NCBI GenBank assembly: GCA_964522665.1
Contig: CAZFVY010000055.1
Location: 1-45,148, forward strand
Direction: 5' to 3'
Length of the DNA: 45,148 nucleotides
Source: CAZFVY01 sp964522665
Lineage (GTDB): Bacteria; Verrucomicrobiota; Verrucomicrobiia; Limisphaerales; CAZFVY01
The number at the start of each line of letters is the position of its first letter. The first letter of the stretch is position 1. Under the pieces are notes generated by a model that ran no database searches, had not been told where the DNA came from, and was given only the letters and a program-made list of their open reading frames with translations. Made by a program: the position numbers and the translations under genes. Positions 32,366 through 39,860 of the stretch are shown here, one piece after another.

Positions 32366-33490
32366 ATGAGTAATAAGCCTAATGGCACACCGGAGCATGG
32401 CGCCGGTTATCTGGAGATTTCGGAAAAGGGATTTGGTTTCCTCCGCTCGGCCGACAATCATTTTACCCCCAAGCCGACCGATATTTTCGTGACTCCGGAC
32501 ACGATTAAAAAGAATTTTCTGCGGGAAGGGGCGTTGGTCGAGGGACCGTTGCAGCCGCCCCACCGTGGCACCAGCCCGCAGTTGCGGGAAGTGACCTCGG
32601 TAAATCACATGAATTTCGCCGAATACACGCGTTCGGTGCGCTTTGAAAACCTGACGACGATCGATCCATTCGAGAAGTTCCGTTTGGAGACCACGCCCGA
32701 CCTGATGGAAATGCGGATCATCGACCTGGTGACCCCGATCGGGAAGGGAACCCGCGGTTTGATTGTCGCGCCGCCGCGCACGGGCAAGACGACGATTCTT
32801 AAGCAGATCGCAAACTCCGTCGCCGTCAATCACCCGGAAGTGCACGTGATCGTGCTTTTGATCGACGAGCGGCCGGAGGAAGTCACTGATTTCCAACGCT
32901 CTGTCAAGGCCGAGGTTGTGGCTTCGTCGAACGATCAGGACTTGGAGACGCATGTTCGGCTCTCGCGCTTCACCATTGAGCGCTGCCGCCGGATGGTTGA
33001 GACCGGCAAGGACGTCTTCGTATTGCTCGACTCCATCACGCGCGTCGCGCGCGCTTATAACAGCGTGCATGGCGGAAGCGGACGCACGATGACGGGCGGC
33101 GTGGATGCCCGCGCCCTGGAGATTCCGCGCAAGATGTTCGCCTCGGCCCGCAAAACCGAGGAGGGCGGCTCGCTGACGATCATCGCCACCGCGTTGGTGG
33201 ACACCGGCTCCCGGATGGACGAGTTGATCTTCCAGGAATTCAAGGGCACCGGCAACATGGAGTTGATTCTGGATCGGAAGCTTTCGGATCGCCGCTTATT
33301 TCCGGCGATTGACATTCCCAAGAGCGGCACGCGGAAGGAAGAGAAGCTATTCCCGGCCAAGAACCTCGAAGCGATCCGCAAGCTTCGCCGCACGATGGTC
33401 GATCTCAATCCGGTTGAGGCGATGGAGACATTGCTGGCCGCGTTGAAGAAGCACAAGACCAACGACGAATTGTTGGCGAAGCTGGCGTAG
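32366..33490 (+). CDS. rho: Transcription termination factor Rho
   Basis: 374 aa from the ATG at 32366 (MSNKPNGTPEHGAGYLEIS). The frame extends upstream to 32309, but those residues are unlike Rho. It is a hexameric RNA-dependent ATPase/helicase that terminates transcription. An OB/cold-shock RNA-binding fold begins at once (YLEISEKGFGFLR...DIFVTPDTIKKNFLREG). The Walker A is A135-P-P-R-T-G-K-T142, with RT where E. coli has KA. The Walker B/DERPEEVTD region and the Q- and R-loop segments (DSITRVARAYN, GGVDARALEIPRKMF) are intact. It lacks the N-terminal Rho_N helical subdomain and the long inserts of some phyla, so it is a short, core Rho. The flanking genes are unrelated in function. Confidence 0.96.
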   Translation: MSNKPNGTPEHGAGYLEISEKGFGFLRSADNHFTPKPTDIFVTPDTIKKNFLREGALVEGPLQPPHRGTSPQLREVTSVNHMNFAEYTRSVRFENLTTIDPFEKFRLETTPDLMEMRIIDLVTPIGKGTRGLIVAPPRTGKTTILKQIANSVAVNHPEVHVIVLLIDERPEEVTDFQRSVKAEVVASSNDQDLETHVRLSRFTIERCRRMVETGKDVFVLLDSITRVARAYNSVHGGSGRTMTGGVDARALEIPRKMFASARKTEEGGSLTIIATALVDTGSRMDELIFQEFKGTGNMELILDRKLSDRRLFPAIDIPKSGTRKEEKLFPAKNLEAIRKLRRTMVDLNPVEAMETLLAALKKHKTNDELLAKLA

Positions 33491-33635
33491 GCGCCGCGCC
33501 GGGGACGCCGCGGGAGATTCGAGCGTGACGGTTGCGCTTGATTCACTGCGGCCCGGCCCGGCGCTGGAGGCTCGTTTGGGGCTGGTTTCCGTAGGATTGG
33601 CGGTTCAACCCGATCGGACGGCGCGGAGGTAGGAG

Positions 33636-34646
33636 ATGAAGAAACGTAGCGTGAGCCGCCAAGCTGGCTTGCCGTTGTCCCGACCGCCCCTGGAGCGGAT
33701 GATGCGCATCCACCAGGCAATACAATCGGGCCGTTATCCCAATGCTTCGACACTGGCGGTCGAACTGGAAGTCAGCAGCAAGTCGATTCAGCGTGACTTG
33801 CAGTTCATGCGGGACCGACTCGAGCTGCCGCTGGAGTTCAACGCGGGCCGCAACGGTTACGGCTACACGCAGGAGGTAAGCTCGTTTCCAACCCTGCAGG
33901 TCACCGAAGGTGAATTGTTCGCGTTGTTGGTGGCGGAAAAGGCGCTGCAACAATACCGCGGCACGACCTTCGAAAAACCCCTCGTTAGCGCGTTCAAAAA
34001 AATGGCCGCGTCGTTGCCCGATACGGTCTCCCTCAATTTGGCCGACTGGGGCGAAACGATCTCTTTTCGGACCAGCGCCGAGCCGATCCTCGACCTGGAG
34101 GTGTTCGATACCCTGTCCAAGGCGACGGCCAGTCGGCGCCAATTGGAACTGACCTACCGCAAACCGGGTCGGCAGCAGACCGAGCCGCGCATCGTCGATC
34201 CGTATCATCTGGCCAACATCAACGGCGAATGGTTTCTCTTCGCCTATTGCCACTTGCGGCGGGACATTCGGACGTTCGCGCCCGCCCGTATTCAAGGCGC
34301 CCGGCCGACTGGCAAATCATTCACCCGGCCGCAAAAGTTCTCCCTCGAAAAACGGTTGCGAGACAGTTTTGGAGTGCATAGTGGGCAGGGGGAATTCGAC
34401 GTCGTGATCCGCTTCAATGAGCTGGTGGCCGACTACATTCGGGAGAAACGGTGGCACCCGTCCCAACAATTGGTGACCCTGGAGAACGGCGCGCTGGAAT
34501 TGAGCCTGAAACTGTCGAGTTTGGTTGAGATTCAACGTTGGGTACTCGGTTGGGGAGGCAACGCGGTCGTGGTGCGACCGCCTGAGTTGGCCGCGGCGGT
34601 GAAGGCCGCCGCGGAGAATATATTGGCCCAGTCCGACCCGGTTTGA
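33636..34646 (+). CDS. WYL-domain transcriptional regulator (PafB/PafC-like), upstream of the proteasome genes
   Basis: 336 aa. The start at 33636 is preceded by a strong GGAGG (33625-33629). Residues about 15-75 are a DeoR-type winged helix (RMMRIHQAIQSGRYPNASTLAVELEVSSKSIQRDL). A middle helical linker follows, then a WYL domain around 165-230 (LELTYRKPG...RIVDPYHLANINGEWFLFAYC) with the signature residues W199-F-L201. A C-terminal WCX-type extension (about 245-325: FDVVIRFNELVADYIREKRWH) completes it. WYL proteins sense nucleic-acid or small ligands. In Actinobacteria, pafB and pafC, encoding the DNA-damage activator PafBC, lie next to pafA. Here a single WYL gene sits 61 bp upstream of the ATPase. 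Control of the UBact-proteasome operon or of a damage response is inferred from this position. Confidence 0.9.
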   Translation: MKKRSVSRQAGLPLSRPPLERMMRIHQAIQSGRYPNASTLAVELEVSSKSIQRDLQFMRDRLELPLEFNAGRNGYGYTQEVSSFPTLQVTEGELFALLVAEKALQQYRGTTFEKPLVSAFKKMAASLPDTVSLNLADWGETISFRTSAEPILDLEVFDTLSKATASRRQLELTYRKPGRQQTEPRIVDPYHLANINGEWFLFAYCHLRRDIRTFAPARIQGARPTGKSFTRPQKFSLEKRLRDSFGVHSGQGEFDVVIRFNELVADYIREKRWHPSQQLVTLENGALELSLKLSSLVEIQRWVLGWGGNAVVVRPPELAAAVKAAAENILAQSDPV

Positions 34647-34662
34647 GCGCCGCAAAAAATCT

Positions 34663-34687
34663 CGCCTCTCAATTTGCAAATCAGGCG
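34663..34687. repeat. Interrupted inverted repeat between the WYL gene and ARC, possible operator
   Basis: The core ATTTGCAAAT (34672-34681) is a perfect 10-bp palindrome. It is flanked by CGCCT (34663-34667) and AGGCG (34683-34687), which are also complementary, with unequal gaps of 4 and 1 nt. It lies 16 bp after the WYL stop codon and 20 bp before the ARC start, and overlaps the candidate ARC -35. It could be a binding site for the adjacent WYL regulator. As RNA it could fold, but no T-run follows, so a terminator is unlikely. Confidence 0.4.
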
Positions 34688-34701
34688 GGACGAATTAAAG
34701 T
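34674..34701 (+). promoter_or_regulatory. Candidate promoter of the ARC gene, possibly giving a leaderless mRNA
   Basis: TTGCAA (34674-34679), a 16-bp spacer and TAAAGT (34696-34701) each match the sigma70 consensus at four of six positions. Transcription would begin about 6-7 bp on, at or next to the ATG at 34708, where no Shine-Dalgarno is visible. The same TAAAGT hexamer forms the -10 of the candidate UBact promoter. This is inference from sequence only. Confidence 0.35.
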
Positions 34702-34707
34702 TTGGGC

Positions 34708-36417
34708 ATGGCTGATAACAAAAAGAAGCCAGGACCCGCGGCCGGGCTAGGCAAGTTCAAGGCCGAAGGGGCGGAGGAGTCATCCCCGTTGAGCGACCTG
34801 CTTTCCCGCGAGGAGCTCGACACGCTGTCAACGCTGCAGTTGGTCGATTTGATCGCCGGCAAACTTCCCCCGCGGCATTCCTCGATCATGGACCTCATCT
34901 ATTTGCGCGAGCGGGTCGTGGCGATGGAGGAGATGAACGAGCAGGCCCGTCAGGCCATCGAGAAGCTCGACGCGATCGTGGATAAACTGCGGTCCCCGGC
35001 CTTTCGCGTCGGGACTTTTCTTACGCCGATCGAACCCGATCAGGCGCACGTCTGCGTCGGGGGCACCGATTACGTCTGCCGCGTCGATCCGCAAATACCG
35101 CTGAACAGTCTGCAGGTGGGACAACGGGTGCTCTGCAACGAGGCGTTCGCGGTGGTGCAGGGCCTCGGTTTCGACCGCAACGGCCCGGTCGTGCGCATTG
35201 ATGAATTATTGTCCGACGGCCGGCTGCGGATCGGCCAGGAATCCGGGCTTTCGCCGCTGGTGTTGATCCGCTCGGCGTTGTTGGGCAAGGAGAAGCTCAA
35301 GCCGGGGCTGGAGGTGCGGCTGGACGTGAATCAGCGGGTCGCGCTGGAAGTGATCGGCGTCAACAAACGGATCGAGCGTTCCCTCGCGACGGTGAATGAA
35401 CTGCCTTGGTCGGCCATCGGCGGGCAAGAGGAGGCCGTGCAGGCCATTCGCGACACTTTGGAGCTGCCCTTCCTGCACCGCGACCTTTTCAAACGCTTCG
35501 AGCATACGGTGCCGAAGGGTTTTCTCCTCTATGGGCCGCCGGGCTGCGGCAAAACCTTGATGGGCAAAGCCACGGCCTACAATTTGCGCAAACAGATCGC
35601 GGCCCAGAGCGGCGTGGATCACCCGGAGTTTTTTCTGCACGTCAAAGGCCCGGAAATCCTGAACATGTGGGTGGGCGAGTCCGAGCGCCAGGTGCGCGAT
35701 CTGTTCGCCCAATGCCGCGAGCGGGCGAGCGAAGGCGCGCTGGCGTTTCTGTTTATCGATGAGGCCGAGGCGATTCTGGGTACGCGGCGGGCGGGACGAT
35801 ACCACAGCATGTTGAGCACCCTGGTGCCGATGTTTTGCGCGGAGATGGACGGGCTGGAACCGCTGCAGAACGTGGTGGTCATCCTCGCCTCGAATCGCGC
35901 CGACCTGATTGACCCGGCGATCCTGCGACCCGGGCGAATCGACCGGAAAATCAAAGTCAAGCGCCCGGACGAAGCGTCGGCCCGGCGGATTTACGAGATT
36001 TATTTGCGGGATTCACTGCCGTTGGCGGAGCCGAAAGTGGACTTGGCCAAGGCGACGCTCGACGCGCATTACGCCCGGACGCCCGAAAACGAATTCCTTG
36101 AGGTGATCTACCGCAGCGGGCGGCGGGACGTGCTCTATCGCGGCGACATGTCGAGCGGGGCGATCATCGCGGCCATCGTCGAGCGCGCCAAAAGTTTGGC
36201 GATCAAACGCTCCATCGAGACGAACGCGGAAACCCAGCTCACGCGGGAGGACCTGCTCGCGGCGTTGCGCAAGGAGTACGAGGAAAACGATTTGTTTCCG
36301 GCGACCGACGTGACGGAGGATTGGTTGAAACTGACCGACTTCGATCCGGAGAACGTCATCAAACTTGGACCGGTTCGCCCGCGGAAAACGGGCGCGGCGA
36401 CGTCCGGGATAATCTAG
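34708..36417 (+). CDS. arc: Proteasome-associated AAA+ ATPase ARC/Mpa
   Basis: 569 aa from the ATG at 34708 (MADNKKKPGPAAG); a TTG two codons upstream is less likely. It should be a hexameric ring that recognises the Pup/UBact tag through an N-terminal coiled coil, unfolds the substrate and threads it into the 20S core. Visible: a disordered Lys/Pro/Ala start; coiled coil about 65-100 (LRERVVAMEEMNEQARQAIE); tandem OB domains about 100-235; Walker A G276-P-P-G-C-G-K-T283; pore-loop segment KGPEILNMWVGESE with Trp where Tyr or Phe is usual; Walker B LFID351-E352; arginine-finger region RPGRIDRK. It ends TSGII, not GQYL or another hydrophobic-Tyr-X tail, which Mycobacterium Mpa uses to dock on the proteasome. 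It is followed by dop after 84 bp. Confidence 0.95.
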   Translation: MADNKKKPGPAAGLGKFKAEGAEESSPLSDLLSREELDTLSTLQLVDLIAGKLPPRHSSIMDLIYLRERVVAMEEMNEQARQAIEKLDAIVDKLRSPAFRVGTFLTPIEPDQAHVCVGGTDYVCRVDPQIPLNSLQVGQRVLCNEAFAVVQGLGFDRNGPVVRIDELLSDGRLRIGQESGLSPLVLIRSALLGKEKLKPGLEVRLDVNQRVALEVIGVNKRIERSLATVNELPWSAIGGQEEAVQAIRDTLELPFLHRDLFKRFEHTVPKGFLLYGPPGCGKTLMGKATAYNLRKQIAAQSGVDHPEFFLHVKGPEILNMWVGESERQVRDLFAQCRERASEGALAFLFIDEAEAILGTRRAGRYHSMLSTLVPMFCAEMDGLEPLQNVVVILASNRADLIDPAILRPGRIDRKIKVKRPDEASARRIYEIYLRDSLPLAEPKVDLAKATLDAHYARTPENEFLEVIYRSGRRDVLYRGDMSSGAIIAAIVERAKSLAIKRSIETNAETQLTREDLLAALRKEYEENDLFPATDVTEDWLKLTDFDPENVIKLGPVRPRKTGAATSGII

Positions 36418-36501
36418 CCCTCGGGACGGGCGTTCTTCACATTCATGATTCGCTTTCGACCGAAAGCCTTGCCCGTCTCTCGTGGCTGACGCCGCCTCAC
36501 G

Positions 36502-38016
36502 ATGACTTCGCCAATATTATTTGGGATCGAAACGGAAATCGGGATCGCGTGCGATGGCGCGGAGGAACTCGATCACGTGGCGGAGTCCATCGCGCTGGTG
36601 CGCAGCGCCACCGATGGCGGGGCGCGCATGTGCTGGGATTACGAATGCGAGGACCCGCATCTGGACATGCGGGGGTTTCGGGTGCGGGAATTGCGGCAGG
36701 ATAGCGACGAGGCTTACTACTTTGCCGAGGACGCCGAGCGGGAATTGAGCTACGTCGAGATCAAAAGCGATTTGGTGCTCGGCAATGGCGCCCGCTTCTA
36801 CAACGACCACGCCCATCCTGAGTATTGCACGCCCGAATGCGGCACGCTGGCCGAGTTGGTCGCGCACGATCGGGCCGGCGAACGCCTGCTAATGGCGTGC
36901 GCGCGGCGCCTTTCCGAGGAGCGGGGAGCGCTCTACCGCCTCTACAAAAACAACACCGATTTCTGTGGGCATAGCTATGGGTGCCACGAAAACTACCTGC
37001 TGCCCCGCTCGCTGCCGTGGGACCGGCTCACGTTGGGCGTGCAGGCGTTTTTGGTGACTCGCCAAATTTACGCGGGCGCCGGCAAATTCGCGGTTGAAGG
37101 TGAGGACACGTTCGTCTCGCCGAATTTTCAAATCGCGCAACGGAGCGATTTCTTCAGTGAATTGCAGAGCGTTGACACGATGCAGCGCCGGCCGATCATC
37201 AACACGCGGGATGAGCCGCACGCGGACCCGCGGCGCTTCCGTCGGTTCCACGTGATTTTGGGGGACGCCAACATGTCGCCGTTCGCCACGCGTTTGAAGG
37301 TGGGGACGATGGCGCTCGTCCTTGAGGCCCTGGCGCGCGACCCCAAACGCAAATACCCGGAGCTGGCGGACCCGCTGGCGGCGCTGACGAGCATTTCGCG
37401 GGACGCATCCTTCCGATGGGAGCTCGAACTCCAGGGACGGACGCGTTCGACGGCGCTCGCCGTGCAACGAACCTATATCGCGGCGGTGCGGGAGCTTTGT
37501 GATCTGACCGATCCCGAACGCGCGGCGTTGGTTGGCGATTGGGAAACGGCGTTGAACGATTTGGAGGTGGATTACACCCGTTGCCGAGATCGCCTGGATT
37601 GGGTGGCCAAGCTCGGGCTGGTACGGGAGTTTCAGGCCGCGCAAAAGCTGCCGGATGACGACCCTTGGCTGCAGAGCCTCGATTTGGAGTATCACCGCCT
37701 CGATTTGGAATCAGGCCTGTATTACGGCCTGGAACAGGCGGGCGGAATGCTCGGGGCGCCGAGTGAAGACGAGGTGCGTCGGGCGCTGTCCGAGCCGCCG
37801 GATACGAGGGCGTACATCCGCGGCCGTTGCGTGCAAAAATTCGCCGGGCAAATCATTTCCGCCCAGTGGGATCATATCACGTTGCGCGGCCGGGTGGGGC
37901 CAATCCGGATTTCGTTGCAGAATTCCTTCGCGCCCGACGAATTGCGCCGGCTCAAGGCGGCGATTGAAGCGGCTCATTCGCCGGATGATTTGCTGGACGT
38001 GGCGTCGGGCTATTGA
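36502..38016 (+). CDS. dop: Deamidase/depupylase Dop
   Basis: 504 aa. It belongs to the carboxylate-amine ligase (glutamine-synthetase-like) fold. It should deamidate the C-terminal Gln of the modifier to Glu, and can also remove the modifier from substrates. The N-terminal IE10-T-E12 contributes Mg/ATP ligands. D102 in YND102-HAHPEY is the conserved catalytic Asp, in the sequence context typical of Dop (DHAHPEY). Residues about 45-90 are longer than in PafA and cover the Dop-loop region. Further conserved blocks are LYKNNTDFCGHSYGCHENYL and RPIINTRDEPHADP. It lies between ARC and the modifier gene, as in Actinobacteria. Assignment to Dop rather than PafA rests on the loop, the HAHPEY motif and gene order, and the second homologue downstream fits PafA. 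Confidence 0.94.
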   Translation: MTSPILFGIETEIGIACDGAEELDHVAESIALVRSATDGGARMCWDYECEDPHLDMRGFRVRELRQDSDEAYYFAEDAERELSYVEIKSDLVLGNGARFYNDHAHPEYCTPECGTLAELVAHDRAGERLLMACARRLSEERGALYRLYKNNTDFCGHSYGCHENYLLPRSLPWDRLTLGVQAFLVTRQIYAGAGKFAVEGEDTFVSPNFQIAQRSDFFSELQSVDTMQRRPIINTRDEPHADPRRFRRFHVILGDANMSPFATRLKVGTMALVLEALARDPKRKYPELADPLAALTSISRDASFRWELELQGRTRSTALAVQRTYIAAVRELCDLTDPERAALVGDWETALNDLEVDYTRCRDRLDWVAKLGLVREFQAAQKLPDDDPWLQSLDLEYHRLDLESGLYYGLEQAGGMLGAPSEDEVRRALSEPPDTRAYIRGRCVQKFAGQIISAQWDHITLRGRVGPIRISLQNSFAPDELRRLKAAIEAAHSPDDLLDVASGY

Positions 38017-38112
38017 ACCCAACGGATCGCGGCCGCCGATATACGAATTCGGTCGCGCGTAAAGTCTGGAACGGATTCGCCCGAGGAGTTTCCGAGAGGC
38101 GCGAGATTCCGT

Positions 38113-38141
38113 TTGAGGACTCGGAGGCGGGGGCGTAAAGT
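38113..38141 (+). promoter_or_regulatory. Candidate promoter for the UBact-proteasome-PafA block
   Basis: TTGAGG (38113-38118), an exact 17-bp spacer and TAAAGT (38136-38141) each match sigma70 consensus at four of six positions. Transcription would start near 38148, giving a leader of about 38 nt before the modifier ATG. This sits in the 169-bp gap after dop (38017-38185), which holds no other gene. It would let the modifier, proteasome and ligase be made independently of ARC and Dop. Confidence 0.4.
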
Positions 38142-38185
38142 GATTTGCGTCTGCTGCGAAACGTGGCAACTTAACGCAACGATAT

Positions 38186-38356
38186 ATGCCTGACCAAGCA
38201 CAGAGAACACGTCCGGTGGCTCCTGGCCCGAGTGGCGGCGGCGAAGGTCCCAGTTCCCCCAAGGTGGAAAAGCCCAACGTCGATGAACTGCTCAAACGGA
38301 TGCGCAAGGTCGATCCCGACCAAGCCAAACGTTACCGCCAGCGCACCGGGCAATGA
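38186..38356 (+). CDS. Prokaryotic ubiquitin-like modifier UBact (Pup-like), 56 aa
   Basis: A short ORF from ATG 38186 to TGA 38354-38356, encoding 56 residues. The N-terminal half is Pro/Gly/Ser-rich and surely disordered. Residues 31-50 (N-V-D-E-L-L-K-R-M-R-K-V-D-P-D-Q-A-K-R-Y) form the helix expected to pair with the ARC coiled coil. It ends RYRQRTGQ. Pup ends in GGQ or GGE; the RTG(Q/E) ending and the VDP-QA-RYRQRTG block are the hallmark of UBact, described for Verrucomicrobia, Nitrospirae and related phyla. The terminal Gln implies that Dop must deamidate it before PafA can use it. It has five internal lysines (26, 29, 37, 41, 48), possible chain sites. It overlaps the prcB start by 4 bp (ATGA). 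No strong Shine-Dalgarno is seen. Confidence 0.93.
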   Translation: MPDQAQRTRPVAPGPSGGGEGPSSPKVEKPNVDELLKRMRKVDPDQAKRYRQRTGQ

Positions 38357-39126
38357 GTGACGCGGTTCCGATTGCCGGCGACTTCCTGACGTTGCTGGCC
38401 CGTCATGGCGTGACGCCGTGGCGAAGCGAAGCGACGTCCGCCGCGCCCGTGGAGACCCAGGCCACCACGGTCTTCGCGTTCCATTTCTCGGAAGGGGTCT
38501 TAATGGCGGGCGACCGGCGGGCGACGGCCGGTAACGTCATCGTCACCGACCGGGTGGACAAGGTTTTGGAGTTGGACGATTTTTCCCTGCTGGCAATCGC
38601 GGGCGTGCCCGCGACGGCGTTCGAGATGGCGCGGGTTTTGCAGACTTCATTTGAGTATTATCGGCGCAGCCAATTGCAGGTTCTCAGTCTCGCGGCGAAG
38701 GTCCGCGCGCTGGCGCGCCTATTGCGCGAGAATCTGCCCATGACAATGCAGGGGGTGGGTATTGTGGTGCCGTTGTTCGCGGGCGTGGACCAATCGGTGT
38801 CGCCGCCGGAGCCGCGCATTTTCTTTTATGATCCGTTGGGCGCGCAGTTTCAGGCGGTCGGTTACGCGACTTCCGGATCGGGTTCCCAGACCATCCGCAG
38901 CATCTTCAGCTTTCAGTCGAGCCACGGCCAGCCGCGGCCCGAGGCGATGAATCGGTCGGAGGCAATCACGTTCGCGTTGCGCCTGCTGAATACGGCCGCC
39001 GAATTCGATTCGGCGACCGCTGGGATCAACCCGCGCGCGGGCGCCTTCGCCAGCGTGAAGATCTTGCGCGGCGCGGGCGTGGAAACCATCAGCGACGAAG
39101 AACAGGCGGCTCTTTTACCGGCATGA
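38353..39126 (+). CDS. prcB: Proteasome beta subunit (catalytic)
   Basis: 257 aa. It is the catalytic subunit of the 20S core and an Ntn-hydrolase. A 37-residue propeptide (MSDAVPIAGDFLTLLARHG...) precedes T38-T-V-F-A-F. T38 aligns with Thr1, D54 with Asp17 (MAGDRRAT) and K70 with Lys33 (RVDKVLEL), so the active site is complete. The residue before Thr1 is Ala37, whereas Mycobacterium has Gly. GSGSQTIRS-like and NPRAGAFAS segments match the C-terminal half of beta subunits. Its start overlaps the modifier's stop (ATGA), and its own stop overlaps the prcA start, so translation of the subunits is probably coupled. Confidence 0.95.
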   Translation: MSDAVPIAGDFLTLLARHGVTPWRSEATSAAPVETQATTVFAFHFSEGVLMAGDRRATAGNVIVTDRVDKVLELDDFSLLAIAGVPATAFEMARVLQTSFEYYRRSQLQVLSLAAKVRALARLLRENLPMTMQGVGIVVPLFAGVDQSVSPPEPRIFFYDPLGAQFQAVGYATSGSGSQTIRSIFSFQSSHGQPRPEAMNRSEAITFALRLLNTAAEFDSATAGINPRAGAFASVKILRGAGVETISDEEQAALLPA

Positions 39127-39860
39127 CCGAAGAACCTTATCGCTGGCTGGAGGCCATTGGCAATCGGCGCGAGTACGTGCAGGAACAACTCAAGGGCGGC
39201 TCGCCGGCGTTCGCCGTGAGCCTGCCGGAAGGCGTGCTGCTTTTGAGCGTCGGGACCGGGCAATCCAAGGTATTTGAATTGTTTGACCGCCACGCCCTGG
39301 CCGGCCTGGGCCACCCGGCGGACCTCGAAAAAGTGCGGCAGGCGGCGATCGACGCCGCTCATACGGAGGGCTTCACGCGCTCACCGGACGACGTCACGCT
39401 GCGGCGATTGGTGGGCTTCGGGTTAAGCCCGCAATTGAAGACCAACTTCGAGCAGATTTTCAGCGCGCCGTTTCTGGTCGAATTACTGCTGGCGGAAGTG
39501 GGCGCGACGCCGGCGCAGGATGTGCTGATTAGGCTGCACTATGACGGGCGGTTCGCGGCGGCGTCTGACGTCGCGGTGGCCGCGGGACGGGCCGAACCGG
39601 AGGCCGCCGCCCAGAAGTGGCTGGCGGGCGAGCTGGCTGGAATCACCGATCGCGCGGCGGCGGCGGAACGGCTGCTGCAGGCCTGGTGGTGCCTGAGCGA
39701 GGACAAGGCGTTCGTCGCGGGAGCCGTGGGTGAAGCGGAGCGTCGCGAAGGGTGGCGTCGGGCGGCGCTGGGGCGGGTGATCGAGGCGGGCTGGCTGGCG
39801 CGGGACCCGCGGCGGCGGGCGCGTTACCGGGCGCTCGATTTGAATCAGTTGGGCCTATGA
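39123..39860 (+). CDS. prcA: Proteasome alpha subunit
   Basis: 245 aa. It forms the outer, gating rings of the 20S core and is not catalytic: no Thr1 follows a propeptide. The short N-terminus (MTEEPYRWLEAIGNRREYVQEQLKG) matches the H0 helix and gate region. SPAFAVSLPEGVLLLSVG, KVFELFDRHALAGLGHPADLEKVRQAAID and FTRSPDDVTLRRLV align with Mycobacterium PrcA blocks (ELYDRVGFAAAGK..., YDRRDVTGRQLA). Residues 160-245 are more diverged, Ala/Arg-rich, and end LNQLGL. It overlaps prcB upstream and pafA downstream by ATGA. The beta-before-alpha order is as in Actinobacteria. Confidence 0.88.
   Translation: MTEEPYRWLEAIGNRREYVQEQLKGGSPAFAVSLPEGVLLLSVGTGQSKVFELFDRHALAGLGHPADLEKVRQAAIDAAHTEGFTRSPDDVTLRRLVGFGLSPQLKTNFEQIFSAPFLVELLLAEVGATPAQDVLIRLHYDGRFAAASDVAVAAGRAEPEAAAQKWLAGELAGITDRAAAAERLLQAWWCLSEDKAFVAGAVGEAERREGWRRAALGRVIEAGWLARDPRRRARYRALDLNQLGL

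Noticed and set aside
38060..38065. Another TAAAGT hexamer in the dop-UBact gap
   Set aside because: No -35-like hexamer lies 16-18 bp upstream, unlike the copies at 34696 and 38136.
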